This document shows, piece after piece, positions 9,817 through 18,766 of a stretch of DNA of 30,265 bases (positions are counted from its first letter, which is position 1; every line of letters begins with the position of its first letter). This DNA comes from a virus. The notes beneath the pieces are model-generated. The model was not told where the DNA came from. It searched no databases and saw only the letters and a list, made by a program, of their open reading frames with translations. The DNA is taken from positions 1 to 30,265 of the IMG/VR virus record IMGVR_UViG_3300030202_003271; one strand, given 5' to 3'. The position numbers and the translations under genes are program-made.

Positions 9817-11520
9817 CTATGACCATTCTAGGATAACTATACCTGGTCCTGGAGGAGGACCGAAAGGACTACCACTATGCCCTCCTTGACCACCACCTGG
9901 TGCAGGTGCATTACCAAAGTAACCAGAAGCTCCTAAGGATTCTTCTTTACCTCCTCCTCCTGAAGTATCCATCATTCCATTGCCACCGGTTATAACTACA
10001 CCATTTAAAACATATTGACTATCAGTATCAACATCACCACCAGATGAACCGGTAACTCCCGGTACTTGATTTTGATTAGGATCTTCTGCTCTATTTTGTA
10101 CATCTAATACATTTATTCCTCCCCCGGCCTCTACTAAGATATTATCATCTGTATCTTTAATAAATGTAGGTGACCCTTGTCTTTGAGCAGCGGTAGCAAC
10201 ACTCCACCCTTCTGCCACTTCAATCTTAAAAATAGTACCGGGCTTTGCAGATAGATTTCCTATCGCTGTTGAAGCTGCTCCACCTGGACTACTTCCTCCT
10301 TTACCACCTGAACCTGTTGCAGTAAATTTTATAAAATGTATACCATCAGGAACAGTAAAATCATGCGTAATATTAGGCGTAGTGTATACTTGCATACCTG
10401 GCTCAGGTCTTTCAATTACTATTCCACCACTAAGAGGGTTAAACTCTACTCCTGTTTTATCTACTGAAGCTGTTCCTGCTGGGTTAAATAAAGTAGTTAC
10501 TAAATTCTTCTTTACAGTTAATGTAGGAGCTGTCACTCCGCCAATAGCTTTAATAATGAAATTCATTCCTATAGCAGAAAGATTTCTAAAAGTATTAGTA
10601 TTTGATGCTGTAGTAACAGGCATTAATGTACTATTAGCAGGATTTTCAGATCCATATAAGGCTTTTGAAAGTAAATTAGGAACTCTAAAATGATCTGCTG
10701 TTTCTCCACCTGTGTTGTATGCTATGCCTATAACAGCTGAGAGTTCTGAATAGTCTGAATTACTAGCATATTCAGCTCCATCGCATTCTAACCAACCATA
10801 TGGTACATCATTACTAGCTGAAGCAAAAGGTACTATAGTACCAACCGGTAAAACACTTGCCGTAGTAGGTGCAACACCGGTACTAATAATATTAGGTATA
10901 GACCAGTTAAGATTACCTGTAGCGTCAGATCCTAAGAATGTATTATTTGTAGGTTCTGTGCCTGGAAAATTATAATTTACAGTGTTGATTTTAAGCTTAG
11001 AAGGTAGCTTTAAGTAACTATCAGCACCTACTGTTCTTTGTTGAATATTATCGATACTTAAGGTTGAACTTAAGGAGATCCTATTGGAAGCTAACTCTAA
11101 AGAACTACCTAACGAATCTTTATGATAATTACCTGCTGATAATGTACCAACAGTAACTAAACTACCATTACTAATATTAATTGTAGTATTACCCGCGCTT
11201 AGTAGATTAGCTACTGCCAGCCAATCTGTAGTAGAAGCGCCATTACCCTGTTTAACAACTTTTAAAGTATTAGTATCAGTTTCAAAAGCATAGTCACCAG
11301 TTAAACAAGGAGCTAAATTAGTTACATCTGCATTTTCACCTTTATACTTATTGCCAACTAAAATACCCCCTAATGTAGTTCCATCTCCAACAAATAATCT
11401 ATCTGTATCAGTTGTATAACCTAATTCGCCTCCTTCAAGAACTATATTTTTTCTATCTGCGTCTGTACCTCTTCTTACAAGAAGTTTAATTAAAGTATTT
11501 TCTAAAATTTCGATTGACAT
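9817..11520 (-). CDS. Tail fibre with MTD N-terminal-like, tail-collar and Gly-rich domains, 567 aa
   Basis: Residues 1-57 match the short N-terminal module of major-tropism-determinant/phage fibre proteins: IKLLVRRGTDADRKNIVLEGGELGYT, then DRLFVGDGT. Beta-rich linker repeats follow. At about 219-300 lies a phage tail collar domain: LPVGTIVPFAS, PYGWLECDGAEY, YSELSAVIG, FRVPNL and GMNFIIKAIGG. From about 397 a Gly/Pro-rich C-terminal domain (SGGKGGSSPGGAAS, GGGQGGHSGSPFGPPPGPG) ends in IVILEWS, as in glycine-rich phage tip domains. It is probably a trimeric baseplate-attached fibre or receptor-binding protein. Its N-terminus is a close paralog of the next-upstream gene's, with a different C-terminal tip. 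A late-type box lies 5 nt upstream. Confidence 0.85.
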   Translation of the reverse strand: MSIEILENTLIKLLVRRGTDADRKNIVLEGGELGYTTDTDRLFVGDGTTLGGILVGNKYKGENADVTNLAPCLTGDYAFETDTNTLKVVKQGNGASTTDWLAVANLLSAGNTTINISNGSLVTVGTLSAGNYHKDSLGSSLELASNRISLSSTLSIDNIQQRTVGADSYLKLPSKLKINTVNYNFPGTEPTNNTFLGSDATGNLNWSIPNIISTGVAPTTASVLPVGTIVPFASASNDVPYGWLECDGAEYASNSDYSELSAVIGIAYNTGGETADHFRVPNLLSKALYGSENPANSTLMPVTTASNTNTFRNLSAIGMNFIIKAIGGVTAPTLTVKKNLVTTLFNPAGTASVDKTGVEFNPLSGGIVIERPEPGMQVYTTPNITHDFTVPDGIHFIKFTATGSGGKGGSSPGGAASTAIGNLSAKPGTIFKIEVAEGWSVATAAQRQGSPTFIKDTDDNILVEAGGGINVLDVQNRAEDPNQNQVPGVTGSSGGDVDTDSQYVLNGVVITGGNGMMDTSGGGGKEESLGASGYFGNAPAPGGGQGGHSGSPFGPPPGPGIVILEWS

Positions 11521-11525
11521 ATTAT

Positions 11526-11533
11526 TATTTAAT
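11526..11533 (-). promoter_or_regulatory. Late-promoter-like box ATTAAATA
   Basis: Read leftward, ATTAAATA lies 5 nt before ATG 11520. Its TAA (11531-11529) is the stop of the 501-aa fibre gene. Confidence 0.52.
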
Positions 11534-13034
11534 AGTTAAAAATTGGAATAGCAAATCTATCATATGTACTATCAGAATCAGGATTTCTAACATCACCTCC
11601 TTTATTGAAAGTAATAAACCCTGCAGAACTTAATTCTATATTCGTACCAGTACTAGTAGTACCGTTATATACTTGCCGTAATTGAAGAGGTTCATTTGCC
11701 GCGTTTCTAGTAACAGAATCAGGAGATCCATTAAACAAGCTATTAACTGCATCTGAAGTATATTTTATTATAAAGTTTACACCAAAACCACTTAAAATAG
11801 CTCCTCCAACAACACCATCACCATCTAAGAATTTTTGTGATCCACTAAAGTCGCCAGCAACCGGAGCTATAGCACCAGCTCCATATAACGTACCGGGCAT
11901 GCCCCCGCCAGTTAAGTTAGGAATACCAAATGTAGTAGAACCATCGCCAGCCCCGTAACTCTCGTTTAATACAGCAAACAATTCAGAATATTCATCTCTA
12001 CTTAGAATCCTACCATTAGCAAGTAAGAATCCAGTAGGTACTGAATTAGTAAAAGCTCGAGCATGTGGTAAGAGAGTTCCTACTGGTACAGAATCACCAT
12101 CTGTAGACTTTAATGATATACCAGTAATCACATCGTAAATAGATGTATCAATAGTTTTTACTAACCCTTTATCTAACGTAATAAATGGTAACTCTGTAGA
12201 AGCAGCATCATTTATTGTAATACCAGTAGTTGCTATTTCCCCATTTATCAAAGTAAGATTACTTGTATCTACGCTTCTTAAATTAGTTTGTAAATTATTT
12301 GCTGAATTTAACGAAAGACCACTTCCTAAATTTACACCTCCTGTGCCAGCCCAGCTTGTAGCTGGTATAGTAGTCTCACCAACACTTTTAAATGTAAGTT
12401 TATTATCTACATTAAATTCGAATTGATCATGATTTATATCTAACTTGATAGGTACGTTATTACCTCCTACCAACCCTGAAGAAAGAGCAGTAGTAGCTAT
12501 TTCGCGTTCAGTAATCGAACTAGCCACTGGTGATATTTTATTACTAGGCCCGGATAATTCTAAATATGTTGTATTTAAATTTACATTTACTACCCCTCCG
12601 TTAGCTGATAATAGACCAGTGCCGAAAAACGACTCTTTAAAAAACGTAGAATCAAACTGTCCTGTATCGATAGTAAGTTTATTATTACTATCAAATTTTA
12701 CTAAAGTTTCATCAGGAACAGTACCAATATAAGAATAACCCGATAATGAATCGTTATAATTAGTAGATGTAAGCATATACAATCTACTATCAGCATAACC
12801 GATATCACCAATTTGCATTCCTGGAGAGCTTGTTGGCCCTAAACTGGAACTATTAGCAAAAGGTCCTACGTTTTTTGCTCCTACTGATCTGCCCCCGAAA
12901 GTAGAGCCGTCTCCTACAAACAATCTTCTTGTATCAAGAGTATACCCAATTTCACCTTGATCTAATACAATAGTCTTTCGCTGTGCATCAGATCCACGTC
13001 TTACTTTTAATTTTACTATGCTTATATTTGCCAT
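11529..13034 (-). CDS. Tail fibre with MTD N-terminal-like and tail-collar domains, 501 aa
   Basis: I chose ATG 13034 (MANISIVKLKVRRG). It begins 4 nt after the preceding stop and aligns with the paralog at 11520; a longer frame would only overlap the upstream gene. Residues 3-50 carry the MTD_N-like module (VKLKVRRGSDAQRKTIVLDQGEIGYT, then RRLFVGDGST), nearly residue for residue like the 567-aa protein. A long Ser/Thr/Asn-rich beta region follows. A collar domain at about 308-430 shows VPVGTLLPHA, PTGFLLANGR, YSELFAVLNESYG, FGIPNL and GVNFIIKY. The C-terminal about 70 residues lack the Gly-rich tip and end DRFAIPIFNY. It is likely a short fibre on the baseplate. Translation is probably coupled to the upstream fibre gene, as no late box is present. 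Confidence 0.84.
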   Translation of the reverse strand: MANISIVKLKVRRGSDAQRKTIVLDQGEIGYTLDTRRLFVGDGSTFGGRSVGAKNVGPFANSSSLGPTSSPGMQIGDIGYADSRLYMLTSTNYNDSLSGYSYIGTVPDETLVKFDSNNKLTIDTGQFDSTFFKESFFGTGLLSANGGVVNVNLNTTYLELSGPSNKISPVASSITEREIATTALSSGLVGGNNVPIKLDINHDQFEFNVDNKLTFKSVGETTIPATSWAGTGGVNLGSGLSLNSANNLQTNLRSVDTSNLTLINGEIATTGITINDAASTELPFITLDKGLVKTIDTSIYDVITGISLKSTDGDSVPVGTLLPHARAFTNSVPTGFLLANGRILSRDEYSELFAVLNESYGAGDGSTTFGIPNLTGGGMPGTLYGAGAIAPVAGDFSGSQKFLDGDGVVGGAILSGFGVNFIIKYTSDAVNSLFNGSPDSVTRNAANEPLQLRQVYNGTTSTGTNIELSSAGFITFNKGGDVRNPDSDSTYDRFAIPIFNY

Positions 13035-13038
13035 AAAT

Positions 13039-14178
13039 TTATGATATTCGTTTCCATACATACACTCCATACGAAGGAGGTATATTATTATGCGCTATAT
13101 TTCTTCCAACAGATGCTGAAACTCTCGTATTATTAACACTTTCATCCCTATCTAATATTTCAGTAGGAGCAGTAATTAAAGGAACGCTACTGTTCCGGGT
13201 AAAAAAATCACCAGCAGCAGCGTCACCTATATCAACTGCACCAAGTTCTAAAGCATATTGATATGGAGATTTAGTTAATTGTACTGGACTACCACTCCGT
13301 GTAGCAATTTGTACCCTAGAATCTGAAACAAATCGTGTTTCACCGTTCCATATACCTATCATTTCTTTAAAGTTATATTTTGCTCCCCAACCAGTTACAT
13401 ATAAACTTCTAACTGAAGCTGAGTAATTAGCTGCTGAACCTCTATCGAATCCAAAATCTAAAGCGTATAGCCATGGATAAGCTGTTGTACTATCTCTAAA
13501 TGATGCATTTCTATAATTTATTAAAAGACTATTACTATACTCTCCTGGAAAAGCGTAAACTTTAGTACCAATATTTAATCTTGCTCTTTGTTGTTCTACA
13601 AAATCTAAAGTAGAGTCAAAAGTACCTACACCAGCCGCTTGAAATGATTGAGATGATCCTGCAGTATTAGGAATTTGAACGTCACGTGCACCTATATTTA
13701 CATCATGAGTATGTGCAGGTAGATTACCTTCTAAAAGTGTAGTTTGATATTCACCTGCTGTATCTCCATTACCACTTCTTAATCCTAAAGCTTCTTCTTC
13801 TGCGCCACCTGGACAAAATTCTCTCGTATCACCGTTTTTATCTGTTAAAGTACCAGTCCCCACTAAAAATCTACCTTCTGCTACTTGTTCCCAAACAGTA
13901 CCAGCTATTCTAGTAGTAGGGTTATCATTAGTTAAAGTAAGTTGAATACTACCTACAGGGTAAAAACTATCTAACCACTCTAATGGATCACGGGTAGTAA
14001 ATCCTTGCGGGTAAATGTAATTATTAATTAATACCCTTTCACCGCTTAATGCCAATCCAGTAGAATTTCCTTTTCCATCAAACACCTTATTTAAATCAGT
14101 GCCTAATTCAGCCCCACTTAAATGTAAAAGAGAAGTATATAAATCAGATATAAATTGATTTTCTAAACTTTCAGGCAT
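13039..14178 (-). CDS. Tail-collar-domain fibre / baseplate protein, 379 aa
   Basis: The N-terminus (residues 3-62) is homologous to that of the next-upstream gene: SLENQFISDLYTSLLHL, KVFDGKGNSTGLALS and LINNYIYPQGF. A collar-like domain then reads WLDSFYPVGSIQLT, RIAGTVWEQV, EGRFLVGTG and GNLPAHTHDV (about 152-160). It closes at the C-terminus with NNIPPSYGVYVWKRIS. Long loops between 160 and 360 have no recognised domain and probably form the exposed variable part. The HTH and NNxPP motifs are typical of collar/short-tail-fibre proteins. A role in host contact at the baseplate is likely. A late-type box lies 5 nt before the ATG. The protein ends at the collar, while its paralog carries a Gly-rich extension. 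Confidence 0.84.
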   Translation of the reverse strand: MPESLENQFISDLYTSLLHLSGAELGTDLNKVFDGKGNSTGLALSGERVLINNYIYPQGFTTRDPLEWLDSFYPVGSIQLTLTNDNPTTRIAGTVWEQVAEGRFLVGTGTLTDKNGDTREFCPGGAEEEALGLRSGNGDTAGEYQTTLLEGNLPAHTHDVNIGARDVQIPNTAGSSQSFQAAGVGTFDSTLDFVEQQRARLNIGTKVYAFPGEYSNSLLINYRNASFRDSTTAYPWLYALDFGFDRGSAANYSASVRSLYVTGWGAKYNFKEMIGIWNGETRFVSDSRVQIATRSGSPVQLTKSPYQYALELGAVDIGDAAAGDFFTRNSSVPLITAPTEILDRDESVNNTRVSASVGRNIAHNNIPPSYGVYVWKRIS

Positions 14179-14183
14179 ATCAT

Positions 14184-14191
14184 TATTTATT
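14184..14191 (-). promoter_or_regulatory. Late-promoter-like box AATAAATA
   Basis: Read leftward, AATAAATA lies 5 nt before ATG 14178, in the gap after the 786-aa fibre gene. Confidence 0.6.
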
Positions 14192-14207
14192 CGTTAAACT
14201 TTAAATA

Positions 14208-16568
14208 CTACTGTTCAATAGTACCATATATTAATCCCCCTGTTATAATATAATTAGTACCGTCAACTGTGGTTATAGCATTACCACCTTTACCACCTTT
14301 AGGAGCGTAGCGGCTGAAAGACCCAACATCTCTTCGAGCCTTTATACTATCGCCTCCATCAGCACCCCAGCCACCACCACCAGCGGCATTACCCCATGGT
14401 CCATTTATTCTTCCAAATTGTTCAGTATAGCTTCTTGTTGTCGAGTCTACTGTTTCACCAGGCTGATTACTATCTCCACCATGGCCCCCGCCATATATTT
14501 CACTTTCAGGATTAACCGCTGTACCACCTTTTGCATTTCCGGATAGTATTCTACCACCACCACCTCCACCACCGTGAGGATCATTTCCTCTTCGTTGATA
14601 TCCTCCTGATCCAGCACCACCAGATTCGCCTCCACCACCACCAAAGTAAGCATCGCTATTTACCGCTCCTCTTATGGTTGTAGTAATAGGTAGGTTTCTC
14701 CATTGACCTCCATTACCACCAGGTTGACCTGGCGCGCCTCCTTCACCTCCTGATTCCCATGCATTTGGTTCACCAGGTAATGCATTAAAATTAGTAGTAT
14801 TTCCTATACCGCCTTTACCTCCTCCAGCGCCACCGCCGCCGCCTCCAAAGTTGCCAGTACCACTTCCTGCACCACCTCCACCTCCTCCAGCAATAGCACC
14901 TTGGTTAGTAATAGTAATTTTATCTGTAGTATTAATAAAGATAGCATCACTTCCATCCCAACCATCCCACAAATTCTTTTCAGGAGGCGCGCCTATAGAC
15001 CAGGATTGCTGATGATACTTACCTGCTGCAAGAGAGCCCCCGTCTCCCCCTCTTCCCATAATAAACCCGTTATTTATAAGTCTTAATCCCCCAGGCCAAT
15101 CACCCGTAGTTAAAGCCGGGCAATCCATATCATCAGAATATATGTAAACTCCTGATCTAATAGTAATAATTGCTCTATCAATACCATTCCACCCTCTATC
15201 TAAAGCCCATTCTGCTAAATTTAAACACTCTTTATTTTCTGTTATAACCGCTCTGAAGGTAGGCACAGCTTCAACAACTTGCGTACCTCCTCCTATTTCT
15301 GTATTAGGTTCATTTAAATCATAAGGTACTCTTCTCCAAGTATATAATCCATAACTTGGAGGTATATTATTATGTTGCTCAGTACTACCTTGATTAGAGC
15401 TAGGTATAGTAGCGGACCCTTTAATTTGCGCGTTAATGGATAAATTAGATAATTCTGCACTACTAACTTCTTCATTTAATTCTTTTAACCTATCAACCCC
15501 TGCTAGGGCTACCGCTGCTTCATCTTGACCTAAAACGTCAATAATAATATTACGAGCTTTTATTAAATCTACTGAACTAAATGTACCTGGGTGTACTCTA
15601 TCACTATCTCTAGAATCGTAATCAGCTTGTTGTATCGATATACCTCCTGATACCCATTGCGCCCCCACCGGTCGAGGACTATCAGTTATAAAAACTTTAG
15701 TATTAGGTATATTACTATCCAGAAGACCTGCCCAGCCTGGTCCTCCTACTAAACTACTACCCCAGCCCTGTAAAGAAAAGTTGCCTAATTTAGGATTAAA
15801 ATCATTATCTGTATATCTATATCCTTCATCGTGTCTTTTTTTAATTAAAAAGTCTCTATAGTTAGTCTGTCCATTAAATGTAATATTATTTTGAAAAGCG
15901 TTAACTTCATCTTGACCTAAAAGATAAGAAAAGGGGTTATTTGAGACGTTAGGTAATAAACTAGCTGCTGCAGGATTGTAATTTTTTTCTTCAGTAAGAT
16001 TTCTTGGATTTACATTAGAACCGAAGAAAAAGGAAAATACATTTAAAGCACCTGTACCATGAGTTCGGCTTTCATTACTATTAATACTACGAGTAGTAGT
16101 CTGTACACTAAAATCGTGTGTATGTGCAGGTAAATTAGTACGTCCTAGCTTATCAGTAAATGCACCATCTTTATCTCCGTTTTCTTTGCCCACTGAACCT
16201 GGTGTAAAAATGTTTTCAGTTCCACCTACACCAACAAAAAATCTACCCGGGCTTTCTAATACCCATTTTGTACCTGCTATTCTTTTAGAAGGATCATCGT
16301 TTGTAGTAGTTAGAATTATGCTACCTATAGGGTAAAAAGCATCTAACCATTCAGTCTGTGTACTATAACCTTTAGGGTATATATAGTTATTAATTACAAC
16401 TCTATCATTACCGTCGCTACTTAAAGAAAGCCCTGTAGTATTACCTACACCATCATAGATTTGTTTATTAAAAGGTAATTCTACATCTAAACTAGTTACA
16501 GGATGTAATAAAGAAGAATAGTAATCTGCTATTCTTATCCCTTCAAGACTTTCTCCTCTATTAGCCAT
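14208..16568 (-). CDS. Tail-collar fibre with polyglycine-rich C-terminal tip, 786 aa
   Basis: Residues 1-70 form an attachment module shared with the 379-aa paralog (SLEGIRIADYYSSLLHPV, QIYDGVGNTTGLSLS, VVINNYIYPKGY). The collar domain starts at WLDAFYPIGSI (74-84) and includes KRIAGTKWVLESPGRFFVG and NLPAHTHDF (145-153). It closes at about 400-415 with NNIPPSYGLYTWRRV. Beyond it, a second part starts with a beta module (about 435-480) and then a long glycine-rich domain to the end, with runs such as GGGGGGAGSG, GGGGGGAGGGKGG and HGGGGGGG, ending IYGTIEQ. Gly-rich tips of this type resemble gp38-like adhesins that pack polyglycine-II helices (family knowledge; structure inferred). It is the strongest receptor-binding candidate here. 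Its C-terminal DNA is notably richer in G+C than its neighbours. Confidence 0.86.
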   Translation of the reverse strand: MANRGESLEGIRIADYYSSLLHPVTSLDVELPFNKQIYDGVGNTTGLSLSSDGNDRVVINNYIYPKGYSTQTEWLDAFYPIGSIILTTTNDDPSKRIAGTKWVLESPGRFFVGVGGTENIFTPGSVGKENGDKDGAFTDKLGRTNLPAHTHDFSVQTTTRSINSNESRTHGTGALNVFSFFFGSNVNPRNLTEEKNYNPAAASLLPNVSNNPFSYLLGQDEVNAFQNNITFNGQTNYRDFLIKKRHDEGYRYTDNDFNPKLGNFSLQGWGSSLVGGPGWAGLLDSNIPNTKVFITDSPRPVGAQWVSGGISIQQADYDSRDSDRVHPGTFSSVDLIKARNIIIDVLGQDEAAVALAGVDRLKELNEEVSSAELSNLSINAQIKGSATIPSSNQGSTEQHNNIPPSYGLYTWRRVPYDLNEPNTEIGGGTQVVEAVPTFRAVITENKECLNLAEWALDRGWNGIDRAIITIRSGVYIYSDDMDCPALTTGDWPGGLRLINNGFIMGRGGDGGSLAAGKYHQQSWSIGAPPEKNLWDGWDGSDAIFINTTDKITITNQGAIAGGGGGGAGSGTGNFGGGGGGAGGGKGGIGNTTNFNALPGEPNAWESGGEGGAPGQPGGNGGQWRNLPITTTIRGAVNSDAYFGGGGGESGGAGSGGYQRRGNDPHGGGGGGGRILSGNAKGGTAVNPESEIYGGGHGGDSNQPGETVDSTTRSYTEQFGRINGPWGNAAGGGGWGADGGDSIKARRDVGSFSRYAPKGGKGGNAITTVDGTNYIITGGLIYGTIEQ

Positions 16569-16573
16569 AATGT

Positions 16574-16581
16574 TATTTAAT
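16574..16581 (-). promoter_or_regulatory. Late-promoter-like box ATTAAATA
   Basis: Read leftward, ATTAAATA lies 5 nt before ATG 16568. Its TAA is the stop codon of the 729-aa gene (16579-16577). Confidence 0.52.
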
Positions 16582-18766
16582 AAGAACCTCCACTACTACC
16601 ACTGCTACTATTACCACCACTGGTATTTTGTCTTCTATTGCGCGCATCATTAGAAGTCATTCCATGAGATGAATATCGAGGCTGAGGAGAAACCAATGGT
16701 TCTCCCTCACCGCCGGAGGGGTCTTCAATTTCAACTTGTTCAACATTTACATTTACTATGGGAGTTAGATATGCATGAGGTGTATTAACATGTAGTGGAC
16801 CGACCATAAAACCTTTATCAGGATGTACATGGTAGAACCCAACATAATCTTCTCCTGTATCAGTTAAAACTAATTCACCACCCGAAGTATATAGTTCACT
16901 AGATTCATTTATATCAATTGTATCTAATTCATTATTATCATCATCATCTTGCGAAACAATAATATTAAAAACAGTTTCTTGTAATTTATAAATTTGATCA
17001 AAAACTCTCGAAACCGTATGATAATTTACTTCTTCATTATCATGAAACTCTAAATCTCTAAAATTAATATCTATACCTTCATATGATACAAATTTACCTA
17101 ATACTGGAATACCTTCTCTTACTTCAGCAAATGGTATTACACTTGCGTTCAAAAATACATTAACAGTATCCTTAATAATATTTTGTAATTCACTATTGAC
17201 TGATATACCTAAACTAGATTCACAACTAATAATTTTTTCGTATAAATTTTCTAAATCTAAAGGAACAAAATTCTTATAAAGTAGCTTACTTTCCTCCATT
17301 AGATATATTCTTCCTATATTATGAAGAGTATAAAATAAATTTGTACTATTTTTACCTACTAAGAAATTTAAATTATTATAATTATTTGAAGGTAGTGTAT
17401 TAGAGTTAAATTTCTTTTGTATTTTATCAAATCTTTCTAATGTACTATTAAAAAACATATCTTCTAAATAAAGCAAGTTTTTATTAGAAGGGAAACCCGC
17501 TACATTTTCAGGATTAGAAATAAATCTTGATGATATAGCACCTTCATCATCTATTACAAAAATATTAGAATCATTACCCGAAAAGTAAATATTAACTACA
17601 TCCTCTTTTGAATTATAAACAACCTCAGGTTTAAATCTTGTTAATTGTTTGGGGTTAAATGGTAATACATAATCACCATCAACCGCAGAAATTTTATCAA
17701 TATCTAAATGATAAATATAAAACACTTCAGCGTCAAATCCTTCTAAAGAAGTTAATATTAATACAGAATCATCAGAGTCTCTTATATCAAATTCTAAAAT
17801 TTCTTCTCCAGGATTAGAGGAAACGATATTATTAATTAACTCGAACGTATACTTATTAACTAGTTTTATTTTAGAGGAAACATTAACGTTATCATCTAAA
17901 TTTTCAGTATATCTATAACCTAAAATATTATTTCCGAGACTTACTTTATCATCTATAATATTATCATTTAAAGTAATTTGATCTACCAACTTTAACACTC
18001 TACACGGGGCTACAAAACTATTATCATACAACTTTAAAATAAACGATTCAGTAGTTTTTTCTAATGCATATAATGTATCAGTATTATTATCATAGCTAAA
18101 TCTTTGTGCACCCTCAAATACGTCTTCCTCTAATCGTATGAGACTCCCTCCAGTAGCAAATGTACCTGAAAAGGTGTACGATGACGTTGAAGTAGTAGTA
18201 AAATAATTAAAAGACTTATCATCGTAAATAAAAATCATACTATCAAGAGTATCATCTAAAACCTCTAATCCAGGAACGTTTTCTGTAAAACTAAAAGGGT
18301 CAATCTGTATAGACGTGCTATTTGATTTAGATACTTTTACATCATCATTTCTTAAATCTTTTTTACCACTTGATAGACCTAAAAAGTAACTATCTTCATT
18401 TTCTATTGAATTTAAAAAATCAAATAAATCAGGATTAGCAATAATATTTTTTGAATATATAATTAAATTATTCATATTCAAAATTTGTAAATTAGTATCA
18501 ATAAAATTTTGATCTATTACGTTTCTAGGTGATATAGAAGGTTGCTTTAATACATTAGTATTCTCTATAGATACTGTTCTATCAAATTCAAACTTATTTA
18601 AGAAACAATTAGTTAGAAAAGTATCTTTACCACTTAATAACTTAGAAGTAGTATTAAAAGTTTTACCAGTAAAAGCTTTTCCTTCATGTATAGTGAATAA
18701 CCCACTATAATCGAAGCCGCTTAAAGTAAATGAATCACCGTTAGTATATTTAAAATAGTCTATCAT
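16577..18766 (-). CDS. Virion structural protein with His-rich C-terminal motif, 729 aa
   Basis: The family is not named, but the protein looks like a tail/baseplate component. The N-terminus has a small motif FTLSGFDYSGLFTIHEGKAF. A related but His-rich version lies near the C-terminus: DYVGFYHVHPDKGFMVGPLH, with H646, H648, H659 and H664. I recall similar Y-x-G-x-Y/H motifs in marine T4-like virion proteins. The centre has repeated strand pairs resembling propeller blades (DTLYALEKTTESFILKLYD; VLILTSLEGFDAEVFYIYHL; NIFVIDDEGAISSRFI). The last 30 residues are Ser/Gly/Arg-rich, ending SSGGSY. Translation begins inside the stop of the upstream 779-aa gene (ATGA), so the two are coupled and possibly form a complex. 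Confidence 0.75.
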   Translation of the reverse strand: MIDYFKYTNGDSFTLSGFDYSGLFTIHEGKAFTGKTFNTTSKLLSGKDTFLTNCFLNKFEFDRTVSIENTNVLKQPSISPRNVIDQNFIDTNLQILNMNNLIIYSKNIIANPDLFDFLNSIENEDSYFLGLSSGKKDLRNDDVKVSKSNSTSIQIDPFSFTENVPGLEVLDDTLDSMIFIYDDKSFNYFTTTSTSSYTFSGTFATGGSLIRLEEDVFEGAQRFSYDNNTDTLYALEKTTESFILKLYDNSFVAPCRVLKLVDQITLNDNIIDDKVSLGNNILGYRYTENLDDNVNVSSKIKLVNKYTFELINNIVSSNPGEEILEFDIRDSDDSVLILTSLEGFDAEVFYIYHLDIDKISAVDGDYVLPFNPKQLTRFKPEVVYNSKEDVVNIYFSGNDSNIFVIDDEGAISSRFISNPENVAGFPSNKNLLYLEDMFFNSTLERFDKIQKKFNSNTLPSNNYNNLNFLVGKNSTNLFYTLHNIGRIYLMEESKLLYKNFVPLDLENLYEKIISCESSLGISVNSELQNIIKDTVNVFLNASVIPFAEVREGIPVLGKFVSYEGIDINFRDLEFHDNEEVNYHTVSRVFDQIYKLQETVFNIIVSQDDDDNNELDTIDINESSELYTSGGELVLTDTGEDYVGFYHVHPDKGFMVGPLHVNTPHAYLTPIVNVNVEQVEIEDPSGGEGEPLVSPQPRYSSHGMTSNDARNRRQNTSGGNSSSGSSGGSY

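Noticed and set aside
10382-10693. Rightward frame of about 100 codons within the 567-aa fibre gene
   Set aside because: It lies antisense to strongly supported collar-domain coding sequence, has no late box or promoter cassette, and shows no recognisable protein pattern.
9817-13034. Diversity-generating retroelement, suggested by the MTD-like N-terminal modules
   Set aside because: No reverse transcriptase, template repeat or C-type-lectin variable repeat is visible in the window. Only the N-terminal attachment module is shared with MTD.
14447-14653. Leftward frame rich in Val/Glu opposite or alongside the Gly-rich tip
   Set aside because: It is a shifted frame of GGN/GGA-rich glycine codons in the 786-aa gene, with no start signal or coupling.
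16565-16600. GGAGG upstream of ATG 16568 as a Shine-Dalgarno site
   Set aside because: It is about 19 nt from the ATG and is the Gly-Gly coding sequence at the end of the 729-aa gene; the spacing is too long.
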